Positions 20,644 through 29,926 are shown, counted from the stretch's first letter. The stretch is 64,000 bases of DNA from Actinomycetota bacterium (GCA_030840805.1 JAVEDU010000074.1:1-64000), one strand, 5' to 3'. Program-made: numbers and translations. The notes: generated by a model not told the origin, from the letters alone.

Positions 20644-22095
20644 TCACACCGTTCCGGGGTCGGGTGCCTCGCTGCCGCGGGACGCGGTACGTCCGCCGGC
20701 AGGGTGGGGACGGACCTCGAGTGCACCGAACGTGTCGCGGAGCTCCGCCTCCTCCTCGAGGACGCCGGCGAGGCGCCGGACACCCTCGCGGATCCGCTCC
20801 GGCGGGGGGTAGCAGTAGGACAGTCGCAGATGCCGTGCGCCGTCGCCGTCGGCGTAGAAGCCGACGCCCGGCACGTACGCCACCTTGTGCGCGAGCGCGC
20901 GCGGGACCATCGCCTTCGCGTCCCAGCCCGGCGGAAGGGTCAGCCAGACGTAGAACCCGCCCTTCGGGTGGGTCCAGGTGACGCCCTCGGGCATGTGCGA
21001 GGTGAGCGCCTCGAGCATCGCGTCGCGGCGCTCCTGGTACACCTGCTGGAAGACCTTGATCTGCTCGCGCCACGGGTACTTGGAGAGGTACTCGGCGACG
21101 ACCTTCTGGGTGAGGTTCGACGGACAGAGCACCTGCGCCTCGCTCACCATCACGAGCTTGTCGCGGACGGCGTGCGGCGCGAGGACCCAGCCGACCCGGA
21201 GCCCGGCGGCGAACGTCTTGGAGAACGAGCCGAGGTAGATCACCCGGGACTCCGACCGGGAGCGCAGCGCACGCCCCGGGTCCTCCTCGAACCCGAGCAG
21301 CCCGTACGGGTTGTCCTCGACCACGAGCAGGTCGTACTGCTCGGCGAGGGCCATCACCTCGTCGCGGCGCTCCTCGGAGAGCGTCACGCCGGCGGGGTTG
21401 TGGAAGTTCGGCACCGTGTAGAGGAACTTGGCGCGGCGGCCCTCGGCCTGGAGGCGCTCCAGGGTGCTGCGCAGCTCGGCCGGGATCAGCCCGTCGGCGT
21501 CCATCGGGACGTGGACCACCTCGGCCCGCGCGGCCTGGAACGTGCCGAGCGCGCCCACGTACGACGGACCCTCCGCGAGCACGACATCGCCCGGGTCGAG
21601 GAACACCCGGGACACCATGTCGAGCGCCTGCTGCGACCCGGTGGTGACCACGACGTCGTCCGGCGAGGCGGTGATGTCCTCGAGGTCCATCACCTCACAG
21701 ATCAGCTCGCGCAGCTCGGGCAGGCCCTGCCCCGACCCGTACTGGAGGGCAACGGCGCCTTGCGCGGCCACCACCTCCGCCATCAGCCCGGCGATCGACT
21801 GCAGCGGCAGCGCCTCGACGAACGGCATTCCGCCGGCGAGCGAGACGACCTCGGGCCGGGAGGCGACGGAGAACAGTGCCCGGATCTCCGACGGCGTCAT
21901 CCCCCGCATCGCCTCGGAGTAGCGATCGGTGTAGTCGTCCAGGGTCGTGCTGTGCGCGCGAGGCGCGACCGGGTCCGGAACCGGCGCGGTGGGTGCGTCC
22001 GCCCCCGGTACGAACGGCGGCACCACGGCGGGCCCGGCGTCTGCCGGGCCGGGTCGTGACGGATCGAGCTTCTCCGGCGGTGTGCTGCCGCTCAC
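20644..22095 (-). CDS. PLP-dependent aminotransferase (class I/II, MocR/2-aminoadipate type)
   Basis: A fold-type I aminotransferase of about 480 residues without a GntR DNA-binding domain. The N-terminal 70 residues are disordered and Pro-rich. The cofactor lysine lies in YLGSFSKTFAAGLRVGW; the other motifs are VSLAGGMPF, VVTTGSQQALDMVSRVFLDPGD, PNFHNPAGVTLSEERR and VVEDNPYG. Such proteins typically act on branched-chain, aromatic or 2-aminoadipate substrates, and the exact one is unknown. GTG at 22095 was chosen for its GGGAGG site six bases upstream. It is followed one base later by the Ddl-like gene and is divergent from a GNAT gene. Confidence 0.88.
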   Translation of the reverse strand: MSGSTPPEKLDPSRPGPADAGPAVVPPFVPGADAPTAPVPDPVAPRAHSTTLDDYTDRYSEAMRGMTPSEIRALFSVASRPEVVSLAGGMPFVEALPLQSIAGLMAEVVAAQGAVALQYGSGQGLPELRELICEVMDLEDITASPDDVVVTTGSQQALDMVSRVFLDPGDVVLAEGPSYVGALGTFQAARAEVVHVPMDADGLIPAELRSTLERLQAEGRRAKFLYTVPNFHNPAGVTLSEERRDEVMALAEQYDLLVVEDNPYGLLGFEEDPGRALRSRSESRVIYLGSFSKTFAAGLRVGWVLAPHAVRDKLVMVSEAQVLCPSNLTQKVVAEYLSKYPWREQIKVFQQVYQERRDAMLEALTSHMPEGVTWTHPKGGFYVWLTLPPGWDAKAMVPRALAHKVAYVPGVGFYADGDGARHLRLSYCYPPPERIREGVRRLAGVLEEEAELRDTFGALEVRPHPAGGRTASRGSEAPDPGTV

Positions 22096-22262
22096 GCGAA
22101 ACCTCCCGCGGCCAGGTGGAAACCGCAGTCTACGCGGCGCCCGGCCCGACCCTTTCCCGATCTGCGCCCACGTCCGTACCATCGGAGGGCCGGGCCGCCC
22201 ATGGGGCATCGTGGGCCCGCGTCGCTGTGTCGACAAATCCCCACCCAGGACGGCGGGCATCG

Positions 22263-22892
22263 ATGTCACGACGGATCGTCAGCCTCACGCTGGACACCCT
22301 CGAGGACCTCCCCAAGCGTTGCCGGCACTGCGTGTTCTGGGAGCTCGACCCGGTCAGCCGCAATCGCGCGATCAAGTGCGGCGACCCCGGGTTGGAGAAG
22401 GAGGCCTGGGTGTCCTCGACGTTGCTGGAGTGGGGGTCCTGCGGCAAGCTCGCGTACGTCGACGGCGCTCCCGCGGGGTACGTGCTGTACTCGCCGCCGG
22501 CCTACGTGCCGCGGAGCATCGCGTTCCCGACCAGCCCGGTGAGCTCCGATGCGGCACTGCTGATGACCGCCCACGTCGTCGAGCCGTTCGCCGGCCAGGG
22601 GCTCGGCCGGATGCTCGTCCAGAGTCTGGCGAAGGACCTGGTGAAGCGGGGCCTCAAGGCGGTGGAGGCGTTCGCCGACCTGGAGCATTCGGAGCCGGAC
22701 TGTGTGGTGCCCGCCGACTACCTCCTCGCGGTGGGCTTCAAGACCGTGCGCCCGCACCCCCGGTGGCCGCGGATGCGGCTGGAGCTGCGTACCGCGGTCT
22801 CCTGGAAGTCCGATGTGGAGTACGCGCTGGAGAAGCTGCTCGGGTCGATGACCCCGCAGGTCGCCCTCCGCCGCGCGGAGCCGCGCACGTGA
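22263..22892 (+). CDS. GNAT-family acetyltransferase with N-terminal CxxC motif
   Basis: A 209-residue protein, syntenic with the acetyltransferase next to cwlM in other actinomycetes (Rv3916c position). It begins with LEDLPKRCRHCVFWELD, a CxxC motif that may bind metal. The GNAT core includes ALLMTAHVVEPFAGQGLGRMLVQSLAKDLVKRGLKAVEAFA and ends with CVVPADYLLAVGFKTVRPHPRWPRMRLEL. The substrate is unknown. The ATG at 22263 gives the CxxC at residues 20-23. It converges with the amidase gene with only three bases between stops. Confidence 0.82.
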   Translation: MSRRIVSLTLDTLEDLPKRCRHCVFWELDPVSRNRAIKCGDPGLEKEAWVSSTLLEWGSCGKLAYVDGAPAGYVLYSPPAYVPRSIAFPTSPVSSDAALLMTAHVVEPFAGQGLGRMLVQSLAKDLVKRGLKAVEAFADLEHSEPDCVVPADYLLAVGFKTVRPHPRWPRMRLELRTAVSWKSDVEYALEKLLGSMTPQVALRRAEPRT

Positions 22893-22895
22893 GGG

Positions 22896-24071
22896 TCAGG
22901 CCCCGCGGGCGAGCCCCTCGCGCAGCGCCGACACGTTCAGCGACCCGGTCGTGACGTCGGCGTCCGCGGGCAGGAACACCCGCTGCACGGCGACCAGGAT
23001 CGCGTCCGCCACCGCGTCGCGGAACGACGGGTCGACGAGCCGCGCGCGGTCGGCCGGCGAGGTCAGGTAACCGGCCTCGACCCGCACGGCGGGCATCCGC
23101 GTGAGCCGGAGCAGCGCCCACGTCTTGCGGTGTGTGCGGGCGTCGGGCATCCCGGTCCGCACCACGATCTCCCGCTGCACGAGCCCGGCCAGCCGCTCCC
23201 CGACCGTCGACGCCTGGCCGGAGCCGAGCCCGTAGTAGTAGGTCGCCACGCCGGACGCGGCCGGGTTGTGGTGCCGGTCGAGGTGCAGGGACACCAACAG
23301 GTCGGCGCCGCTGGTGTTGGCGAACTCGGCGCGGTCCCGGTCGTCGAAGCCGGTGTGGCGGCCGCGGGTGAGGTCGGCGCGTACGCCGAGTGCGGACAGC
23401 CGGCCCTCCAGCCGCGCCGCGAGGTCGTACACGAGATCGGCCTCGGACCAGCGCAGCAGCCCGTCCTCGACCACGGCCCCGCGGTCCGCGCCACCGTGGC
23501 CGGGGTCGATCACGATCCGCTTGCCGACGAGGGCCGGGCCGGCGTGGTGCAGCAGCAGCGTCTCGCGGAGCAGCTGGGGGCTGCCGCCGACGACCCGCCG
23601 GCCGAGCTGCCGCAGGGCGCGCATCGTGGTCGGCCCGAACGTGCCGTCCGCCGGTACGCCGACCTCCCGCTGGAACGCCCGCAGTGCCTGGGTGGTCTTG
23701 GGACCGAGGACACCGTCGGCCCGGCCCGCGTCGTACCCGATCTCCAGGAGCCGCTCCTGCAGGGTGTGGACGTCGTCGCCGACCATCGGCTCGGTGACCG
23801 ACCAGGTGAGGACGCGGTCGCCGAGCCGCCAGCGCGCGGCCACCAGTGCGTGCCAGGTCTCCGGGCCGACCGCGCCGTCGACGGTCAGCCCGCGCGCCTG
23901 CTGGAACTCCCGCAGGGCCAGCTCGCACGCCGCGTCGAACAGCGCGTCCGCGCCGGTCGGGTCCGGAGTGCGGTGGTCGCCCGCCGTCCCGGTGAGCAGG
24001 CCGAGCGCGACGAGGGTGGACCGTACCTCGAACGCGGCGGGACCGCGGTCCCCGCGCCGGATCACCTGCAT
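22896..24071 (-). CDS. cwlM: CwlM-like N-acetylmuramoyl-L-alanine amidase with two peptidoglycan-binding domains
   Basis: A 391-residue protein in the synteny position of mycobacterial CwlM (next to trx and sigM). It has two PG_binding_1 domains (about residues 8-78 and 98-158) and an Amidase_3 domain (185-365). Predicted zinc ligands and catalytic acid are present: His192 in DPGHGG, Glu210, His263 in SLHLDRH and Glu332 in RVEAGYLTS. There is no signal peptide, so it is probably cytoplasmic, as CwlM is. In mycobacteria, a C-terminal threonine phosphorylated by PknB switches CwlM to activate MurA. The tail here carries Thr374-Thr375 just before GSLNVSALREG, a similar setting. Regulatory function is inferred from synteny and this tail. 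Confidence 0.85.
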   Translation of the reverse strand: MQVIRRGDRGPAAFEVRSTLVALGLLTGTAGDHRTPDPTGADALFDAACELALREFQQARGLTVDGAVGPETWHALVAARWRLGDRVLTWSVTEPMVGDDVHTLQERLLEIGYDAGRADGVLGPKTTQALRAFQREVGVPADGTFGPTTMRALRQLGRRVVGGSPQLLRETLLLHHAGPALVGKRIVIDPGHGGADRGAVVEDGLLRWSEADLVYDLAARLEGRLSALGVRADLTRGRHTGFDDRDRAEFANTSGADLLVSLHLDRHHNPAASGVATYYYGLGSGQASTVGERLAGLVQREIVVRTGMPDARTHRKTWALLRLTRMPAVRVEAGYLTSPADRARLVDPSFRDAVADAILVAVQRVFLPADADVTTGSLNVSALREGLARGA

Positions 24072-24184
24072 TCGGGACGGACTCCTCTGCGTGGACGGGA
24101 CGGACGACGGTCGCCGGGCGACTGCTCACCGTAGGCGACCGGGAACCCGGCGGCGACCCGACGGCCGCGGGCGCCCATGATGCC

Positions 24185-24219
24185 GCGAGGGCCGGGTCCC
24201 GTGTGGACCCGGCCCTCGC
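24185..24219 (-). terminator. Strong hairpin after trxA
   Basis: A perfect 15-bp stem (24185-24199 with 24205-24219) and a five-base loop lie 15 bases beyond the trxA stop. It should end the trxB-trxA transcript before the cwlM gene. There is no marked U-tract, as usual in this GC range. Confidence 0.85.
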
Positions 24220-24234
24220 GCGTGCAGGTACGGA

Positions 24235-24564
24235 CTAGAGCGCGGACTCGATCATCTTGATGATCGTGCCCTTCGGCTGCACGCCGAGCACGGACTGCAC
24301 GGCCTGACCGTCCTTGAAGACGGTCAGCGTCGGGATCGACATGATCCCGTAGTCGCGCGCGGTGTTGGGGTTCTCGTCGATGTTCAGCTTGACGATCTGG
24401 ACCTTCTCACCGAGCTCGGACGCCGCGATCTCGTCGAGTACGGGGGCCACCTTGCGGCACGGGCCGCACCACTCCGCCCAGAAGTCGACCAGCACCGGCT
24501 TGTCGCTCTGCAGGACGTCGGTGGTCCAGGACTGATCGGTGACGGGCTTTGCGTTCGATGCCAC
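24235..24564 (-). CDS. trxA: Thioredoxin
   Basis: A 109-residue cytoplasmic thioredoxin with the active site WCGPC (residues 32-36), the conserved cis-proline in MSIPTLTVFKDG, and normal length. It reduces protein disulfides using electrons from the thioredoxin reductase encoded just upstream. The start is GTG at 24564, preceded by GAGGAG. The trxB stop is 37 bases upstream, so both are probably transcribed together. Confidence 0.97.
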   Translation of the reverse strand: MASNAKPVTDQSWTTDVLQSDKPVLVDFWAEWCGPCRKVAPVLDEIAASELGEKVQIVKLNIDENPNTARDYGIMSIPTLTVFKDGQAVQSVLGVQPKGTIIKMIESAL

Positions 24565-24601
24565 GGTGCGTTCTCCTCGCTGTACGAATGGGTGTGGTGG
24601 G

Positions 24602-25612
24602 TCAGCCGACGAACTTGGCGCTGGCCTCGAGGGCGGCGTCGCTGGTCGGGCCCCAGACCGCGCCGAGGGGCTCCTCGTCGTCCGAGAGGCCCTCCAGGAA
24701 GCGCTCGGCGTCGAGCGCCGCGACACACCCGGTGCCGGCCGCGGTGATCGCCTGCTGGTAGGTGTGGTCGACGACGTCGCCGGCCGCGAACACCCCGGCC
24801 ACGTTGGTGCGGCTGGACGGGTGCTGGACCAGGACGTAGCCGTTCTCGTCCAGCTCCACCTGGCCGCGGAACAGCTCGCTGCGCGGGTGGTGGCCGATCG
24901 CGACGAACACGCCGGTCACGTCCAGCGTCGCCTCCTCGCCGGACTCCGTGTCGGCGACCCGGATGCCGTTGACCTTGCCGCCGTCACCGAGGATCTCCTT
25001 GACCGCGGTGTTCCAGCGGACCTTGATCTTCGGGTTGGCGAGCGCCCGGTCGGCCATGATCTTGCTGGCCCGGAACGAGTCGCGCCGGTGGAGGATCGTC
25101 ACCTCGTCGGCGAAGCGCGTGAGGAAATTCGCCTCCTCCATCGCGGAGTCCCCGCCGCCGACGACCACGATCTTCTGGCCGCGGAAGAAGAACCCGTCGC
25201 AGGTGGCGCAGGACGAGACGCCGTGGCCGAGCAGCTCCTGCTCCCCGACGACCCCGAGCGGCTTCCAGGCCGATCCGGTCGAGATGACGACGGCGCGGGC
25301 CGAGTAGGTCTTGTCGCCCACCGTGACGGTCTTCACGTCGCCGGTGAGATCCACGGCGGTGGCGTCGTCGGTGATGAACTCGGCACCGAAGCGCTCCGCC
25401 TGCTTGCGCAGGTTGTCCATCAGGTCCGGACCCATCACGCCCTCGGGGAAGCCCGGGAAGTTCTCCACCTCGGTGGTCGTCATGAGGGCGCCACCGGACT
25501 GCGCGCCCTCGATCACCAGGGGGTTCAGGTTCGCTCGGGCAGCGTAGACGGCTGCGGTGTACCCAGACGGGCCCGAGCCGATCACGATGACGTTGCGGAT
25601 GTCGCCGCTCAC
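24602..25612 (-). CDS. trxB: Thioredoxin reductase
   Basis: A 336-residue low-molecular-weight thioredoxin reductase that passes electrons from NADPH through FAD to thioredoxin. FAD motifs are [20 protein letters not shown] and [23 protein letters not shown]; the NADPH site is [15 protein letters not shown]. The redox-active pair is in [11 protein letters not shown]. The start is GTG at 25612 with GAGGGAG upstream. It lies beside the sigM/anti-sigma pair as in mycobacteria (trxB2-trxC next to sigM), where this sigma factor responds to oxidative stress. Confidence 0.97.
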   Translation of the reverse strand: MSGDIRNVIVIGSGPSGYTAAVYAARANLNPLVIEGAQSGGALMTTTEVENFPGFPEGVMGPDLMDNLRKQAERFGAEFITDDATAVDLTGDVKTVTVGDKTYSARAVVISTGSAWKPLGVVGEQELLGHGVSSCATCDGFFFRGQKIVVVGGGDSAMEEANFLTRFADEVTILHRRDSFRASKIMADRALANPKIKVRWNTAVKEILGDGGKVNGIRVADTESGEEATLDVTGVFVAIGHHPRSELFRGQVELDENGYVLVQHPSSRTNVAGVFAAGDVVDHTYQQAITAAGTGCVAALDAERFLEGLSDDEEPLGAVWGPTSDAALEASAKFVG

Positions 25613-25688
25613 TTGGATTCTCCCTCGCACGATCACTGCCCGGGCAAACGTCATCGTAGGGCGAACGATTCCCGGTGACTCGGGTGCG

Positions 25689-26510
25689 TCAGGGCGTACC
25701 GCCCGTCCGGGAGATCAGGTCCACTCCCCCGGCACCGCAGTCCGGGCCCACGGCGAGAACCTGGGGACGCCCGGCGGGTTCCGCGGTGAGCACGATCACG
25801 AGCGCCGGTACGCCGCCGAAGCGGGCGAAGTCCGCCGACCGCGGCGCCGGTGACGTGGCGCCGACGAGGGCCCGCACCGCCTCCAGGCAGGCCTCCAACG
25901 CGGCCGGCGAGGTGAGCCGTGCCAGCGCGAGCGGCACGGGCGAGGCGGGCGGGGGTGCGGGTGGCGGCGAGGAGTCGGTCCCCGCGGCGGAGAGCCCGAC
26001 GGGGGGCGCCGGAGACCGGAGCGCGTCCTGGGCGGCCACGGTGCCGTAGTCGAGGCCGGTGCTGGTGATCAGGGTCTCGCCGAGGTGGTCCGGCAGGACC
26101 GTCCCCGGGACGGAGGCGACCGTGGGCGCCGACGGGTCGGTGCGCAGGGCCGCCACCACGGAGAACCCGAGGAGGACGGCGACGGAGGCGGCGGCGGCCG
26201 CGAGCACCGGCGCGACCACTCGACGGCGGCCCCGGCGCGGCCGGACGGCGAACTTCCCCGGGCCCCCCGCGGTGGCCAGCGCCGCATCGAGTCGGTCCGC
26301 CACCTCGGCCGGCACGGGACCTACCGGACCCAGCGCCGCCAGGCCCGCCCGGACGGCCGCCAGCGCGCCGGTCAGCTCGGCGTACGCCGCGGACCACGCC
26401 GGGTCGGCGGCCAGCCGCGCGGCCACCTCGTCGCCCTCGGGGGTCCCGGCGAGCAGGCCCTCGGCGTACTCGGCGAGGAGGGCGGGGTCGGGCCGGTGGT
26501 CGGCGCTCAC
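25689..26510 (-). CDS. Probable membrane anti-sigma factor of SigM
   Basis: A 273-residue protein whose GTG start overlaps the sigM stop by four bases. Residues 1-90 form a cytoplasmic, helix-rich zinc-less anti-sigma-like domain ([30 protein letters not shown]). A single membrane helix follows at about 98-118 ([23 protein letters not shown]), then an extracytoplasmic Pro/Ser-rich linker and a domain with two cysteines (ALEACLEAV and GPDCGAGG) that may form a disulfide. Gene order matches Rv3911-Rv3912. Anti-sigma function is inferred from topology, coupling and synteny. Confidence 0.78.
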   Translation of the reverse strand: MSADHRPDPALLAEYAEGLLAGTPEGDEVAARLAADPAWSAAYAELTGALAAVRAGLAALGPVGPVPAEVADRLDAALATAGGPGKFAVRPRRGRRRVVAPVLAAAAASVAVLLGFSVVAALRTDPSAPTVASVPGTVLPDHLGETLITSTGLDYGTVAAQDALRSPAPPVGLSAAGTDSSPPPAPPPASPVPLALARLTSPAALEACLEAVRALVGATSPAPRSADFARFGGVPALVIVLTAEPAGRPQVLAVGPDCGAGGVDLISRTGGTP

Positions 26511-27133
26511 GTCCCCCCCTCCGCTCGCCGTGACGCGGGTGGGACGCGGGAGGCGTCCGGGCGGTTCCCGTCGTCGTCCCGGAGGTGGCCGAGCAGGACC
26601 GCGAGCCGGGCGCGGCCCCGGGCGCACCGGCTCTTCACGGTGCCCTCGGCGACGCCGAGGATCGCCGCGACCTCGGCCACCGGCAGACCCTCCAGGTCCA
26701 CCAGGACGAGCGCCGCCCGCTGGTCGGCGGGGAGCCGGGTGAGGGCGTCGCGGATCACCAGCCGGGTCGTCAGCGTGTCGGCCGACTCGGTGGCCGCGAC
26801 GGGCTCCCGCTGCGCGGTCTCCAGCGGCACGGCAGGCCGGACCTGCCGGCGGCGGGCCCGGTCGAGACAGGCATTCACCACGATCCGGTGGAGCCAGGTC
26901 GTCACGGCCGAGTCGCCCCGGAAGCCACCCGCCGCCCGGTACGCGGAGAGGCACGCGTCCTGCAGTGCGTCCGCGGCGTCTTCGCGGTCGCCGAGGGTGC
27001 GCAGCGCCACCGCCCACAGCCGGTCCCGGTGCCGCCGGACGAGCTCGCCGAACGCGTCGGGGTCCCCGTCGACGTGGGCAGCCAGCAGCGCCCGATCGTC
27101 CCGGGGGTCGTCGCCGAGCGGGCCGCTGCGCAC
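26507..27133 (-). CDS. sigM: ECF RNA polymerase sigma factor SigM-like
   Basis: A 208-residue extracytoplasmic-function sigma factor. Region 2 contains GELVRRHRDRLWAVALRTLGDREDAADALQDACLSAYRA, and FRGDSAVTTWLHRIVVNACLDRARRR covers the -10 recognition helices. Region 4 is LPADQRAALVLVDLEGLPVAEVAAILGVAEGTVKSRCARGRARL, which binds the -35 element. The start is GTG at 27133. It is 21 bases from the pseudokinase stop and overlaps its anti-sigma gene, and trxB-trxA follow. This matches the mycobacterial sigM locus. Confidence 0.94.
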   Translation of the reverse strand: MRSGPLGDDPRDDRALLAAHVDGDPDAFGELVRRHRDRLWAVALRTLGDREDAADALQDACLSAYRAAGGFRGDSAVTTWLHRIVVNACLDRARRRQVRPAVPLETAQREPVAATESADTLTTRLVIRDALTRLPADQRAALVLVDLEGLPVAEVAAILGVAEGTVKSRCARGRARLAVLLGHLRDDDGNRPDASRVPPASRRAEGGT

Positions 27134-27154
27134 GCCCGCGACAGTAACGCGCCC

Positions 27155-28552
27155 TCAGCGGTTGAAGACGATCTCCCGCACCGCGATACCGAACCCGCTG
27201 TCCTTCGGCGGGAGCGAGGTGATCCAGAGCAGCCAGTACCGGCCGGTGACGTTCGCCGGCACGTCGAACGTGACCGAGTCCGCGGCGTCCTGCCGGCCGG
27301 CGACCGTCCGGTACGCCGTCGGGTCGTCGCTGTCCGGGCCGGTCCGGAGCTCGAACGAGGAGCCGGGGGCACTGAGCCGCACGGTGATCTCGCGGACGTG
27401 CTCGGCGCGCCCCAGGTCCACGCGGACGCCCATCCCGGTCTTGCCGGGGATGCCGCCGAAGTTGGGCCGGGTGTACTCCTGCGTCTCCCAGCCGGTGTCG
27501 TCCTTGCCGTCGACGGCAAGCTCGGCACCGCCGAGCTCGGTGCCGTCACCCCCGGGGTCGAGGATCCGGGCGCCCGCGACGGGCACCGGCTGCAGCGAAC
27601 CCACGGCGGCGCCGCCGCGCGGCTCGGTCGGGTCCTTCGTGCTCGGGTACCGGCCGGTGACCGAGGACAGCGGGCTGATCGCGACGAGCCAGGCGAGGAG
27701 CACGAACACCAGGATGCCGACGCCGGGCAGGGCGAACTTGGCCCATCGCGTACCGCGGGGGGTGTCGTCGAGCGGGATCGCGTCGAGCACTCCGGCGTCC
27801 GGCGCCTCGACGTCGTACCGGCGCAGCTCCGTCACCAGGTCCGCGGCCGACGGGGCCGGGAGCGCCGGGTCGAGCAGGTCCATCGCGAGGGCGTCGAGGT
27901 ACGCGGGGATGCCGGCCCGGACCTGACGGGGACTGCACGGCCGGCCGTAGGACCGCACCGCGTCGGGGAGGCCGGGCTGCGGCGCCGGCACCTCGGCCGG
28001 CCACCGTCCGGTCAGGGCGGCGTACAGCAGCGCGCCGATCGACCGGACGTCCGCCGCCGGGGACGCCTCGTCGCCGGGCCGGAGGTCGGTGAGGGTGACC
28101 TTGTCGTCGGCGTCGACGATCACCGAGGCGGGGTTCAGGTTGCCGTGGGCGACACCCGCGGCGTGGAGGGCGGCGACGCCCTCGGCCGCCGAGCGGACCA
28201 CGGCGGCGGCGCGTTCGGGCGCCATCGGAGTCTCGCGGACGCTGGTACCGAACGAGGTGCCCTGCACCCACTCCCGGACGATGTACGCCCGGCCGCCCTC
28301 GTCCACGGCGTCGTACACGCCGATCACGGCGGGGTGGACGATCCGGGAGACGGTCATCGCGGCGGTGAGGAAGTCCTCGGCCTCGCCGCCGCCGGGGACC
28401 CGGAGCTCGACGGCGACCCGGCGGGCGAGGATCTGGTCGGTGCCCCGCCACAGCGTGCGCTGGGTCCGCGGGTACTCGGCGAGGCACTCGTCCAGCCGGT
28501 ATCGGCCGGCGAGCAGCTCGCCCTGTACGGGCGTACCCACCCGCGTGCTCAA
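27155..28552 (-). CDS. Membrane pseudokinase with extracytoplasmic discoidin-like domain
   Basis: A 465-residue protein equal to the C-terminal half of mycobacterial MviN/MurJ, but here encoded alone. Residues 15-245 form a Ser/Thr kinase-like fold with dead catalytic motifs: VAVEL in place of VAxK, HGN (136-138) in place of HRD, and DLR (156-158) in place of DFG. A membrane helix spans about 274-293. The C-terminal 150 residues resemble a galactose-binding/F5-8-type-C domain. The homologous pseudokinase in mycobacteria binds FhaA when phosphorylated by PknB and restrains lipid II export. I chose TTG at 28552 because AGGAGG lies five to six bases upstream; a GTG 26 codons earlier lacks such support. 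Confidence 0.85.
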   Translation of the reverse strand: MSTRVGTPVQGELLAGRYRLDECLAEYPRTQRTLWRGTDQILARRVAVELRVPGGGEAEDFLTAAMTVSRIVHPAVIGVYDAVDEGGRAYIVREWVQGTSFGTSVRETPMAPERAAAVVRSAAEGVAALHAAGVAHGNLNPASVIVDADDKVTLTDLRPGDEASPAADVRSIGALLYAALTGRWPAEVPAPQPGLPDAVRSYGRPCSPRQVRAGIPAYLDALAMDLLDPALPAPSAADLVTELRRYDVEAPDAGVLDAIPLDDTPRGTRWAKFALPGVGILVFVLLAWLVAISPLSSVTGRYPSTKDPTEPRGGAAVGSLQPVPVAGARILDPGGDGTELGGAELAVDGKDDTGWETQEYTRPNFGGIPGKTGMGVRVDLGRAEHVREITVRLSAPGSSFELRTGPDSDDPTAYRTVAGRQDAADSVTFDVPANVTGRYWLLWITSLPPKDSGFGIAVREIVFNR

Positions 28553-28790
28553 CGTGCCTCCTCGACGTGCCTGGCTCACGGTCGCAGACGTCGCCCAAGG
28601 GTAGGCCCTGAGACGCGGGCGCCCGGCCACGACATACCGCCGCGGCCGTCACCCGGGTGTCTCATCGTCATCCGCAGGGACGATGTTTGCAGATCCGGTC
28701 CGTCACCCGTGGCCGGTTCGGGCCCGGGATACGCCAAGGGGACGCACACCCCATGGTGCGCGCCCCCCTGGGCGTTCTGCGATCCGCCGA

Positions 28791-29555
28791 TCAGACCAGG
28801 CGGCGCACGGTGTACGTGTTGCTCCAGATCTTCTTCTTCGCGACCGGCTTACCGCTGGTGGAGGCGTCCCACATCTGGCCGCCCCCCGCGTAGATGGCCA
28901 CGTGGCTGTACCGGCCACCGCCGCCGAAGAACAGCAGGTCACCCGGCTTGATCGAGCCCCTGCCGACGGACTTGCCGTACCGCGCCTGGGCGGTCGCGCT
29001 GTGCGGCAGGGTCTTGCCGTGCTTCTTCAGCACGTACTGCGTGTAGCCCGAGCAGTCGAACGCCGACGGTCCGGCGGCGCCGTAGCGGTACGGGCGACCG
29101 GCGAGCGAGGCGGCCGTCTTGACGACCTCCCTGCCCTTGTCGGTGATCACGCGGACGATCACGCGGCCGGACGCGCTGGCCGACTTGATGCCCTGACCCG
29201 GGAAGACGAGTCGGTAGTAGGTCGACCGCGTCGGGTGGATCGAGAAGTGGACCTTCCCGTTGCTGAAGGTCCGGCCGCTGCTCGCCTTGGCCCACCCGTT
29301 GCCGGTGGAGGCCTGGAGCTGGACGTTGGCGTAGCGGACCGGAGCGCTGCCCGAGGTGACCGAGCCGGTGACCGTGGTGGACTGGCCGGACGAGATCGTC
29401 CGGGCCGGACCGAGGGTCGACTGCGTGCTGGACGCTGCGAACGCCGCAGGGGCGACGACAGCGCCCGCGCCCACGACACCGATGAGGGTGCCGAGAGCCC
29501 AGCCGATCCTGGTCTTCTTCTGGGTGGGTCGACGATGCGATCTCACCGCATGCAC
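28791..29555 (-). CDS. Secreted NlpC/P60 peptidoglycan endopeptidase
   Basis: A 254-residue exported protein. A basic N-terminus and hydrophobic helix (17-40, ending AAFAAS) form a signal peptide. A beta-rich domain follows (45-140), like immunoglobulin-type or cell-surface linker domains, and then an NlpC/P60 domain (143-254). The catalytic Cys168 is in FDCSGYTQYV and His218 in RYSHVAIYAGGG. It should cut peptide stems of peptidoglycan. The start is GTG at 29555, with AGGAAGG seven bases upstream. A c-di-AMP riboswitch precedes the gene, a common arrangement for actinobacterial wall hydrolases. Confidence 0.93.
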   Translation of the reverse strand: MHAVRSHRRPTQKKTRIGWALGTLIGVVGAGAVVAPAAFAASSTQSTLGPARTISSGQSTTVTGSVTSGSAPVRYANVQLQASTGNGWAKASSGRTFSNGKVHFSIHPTRSTYYRLVFPGQGIKSASASGRVIVRVITDKGREVVKTAASLAGRPYRYGAAGPSAFDCSGYTQYVLKKHGKTLPHSATAQARYGKSVGRGSIKPGDLLFFGGGGRYSHVAIYAGGGQMWDASTSGKPVAKKKIWSNTYTVRRLV

Positions 29556-29569
29556 AGGCAATCCTTCCT

Positions 29570-29760
29570 GCACGCCTGCGAGGTGAGCTGTCGGGTTCGG
29601 GCGGGAAGGTGCCCGGCCACCGGTAGGCGGCTTCACCCCGAGGAGGGTGTTCCGGGCCGCGTGATGCGGTCCGGCCTCCGAGGAACCTGGGTCCCCCGCT
29701 CCTGCCCGTCGGTTCGATTTCTCGAAAGTCATCCAGGGTCCGTCGGGCAGGACTCGGCGT
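29570..29760 (-). promoter_or_regulatory. c-di-AMP (ydaO/yuaA-type) riboswitch
   Basis: The leader of the NlpC/P60 gene shows the conserved blocks of the actinobacterial ydaO motif when read on the minus strand. In order these are AGCGGGGGACCCAGG, CGGGGTGAAGCC, ACCTTCCCGCCCGAACCCGA and CAGCTCACCTCGCAGGCG. A 5' hairpin (CTGCCCG...CGGGCAG) precedes them. This aptamer binds c-di-AMP and usually turns off genes for wall hydrolases or potassium transport. Right after it, CAGGC (29574-29578) can pair with GCCTG (29555-29559), enclosing the ribosome-binding site, a possible expression platform. Boundaries are approximate; the aptamer call is from motif recognition. Confidence 0.82.
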
Positions 29761-29926
29761 GTCCGGACCCAGGATGGGCGCGCTAGGTGCGCGCACAATT
29801 ACTTATGGTGCATCGGCCTGGGCGCGGAAGTCGTTACCCGCATGTGGTGTCGGTCACCTGAACGCGAGGCGTATGACGGGTAATGCCCGCATTACGGACC
29901 GTCCGGGGGATCCGCGCCTCGGCCGA

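Noticed and set aside
22738-24129. 463-residue frame overlapping the cwlM gene
   Set aside because: It is an Arg/Gly-rich out-of-frame reading of the amidase, whose own frame has all family motifs.
28738-28766. Possible terminator after the NlpC/P60 gene
   Set aside because: GGGGACGCAC can pair only imperfectly with the following GTGCGCGCCCC. The hairpin is too weak to list as a feature.
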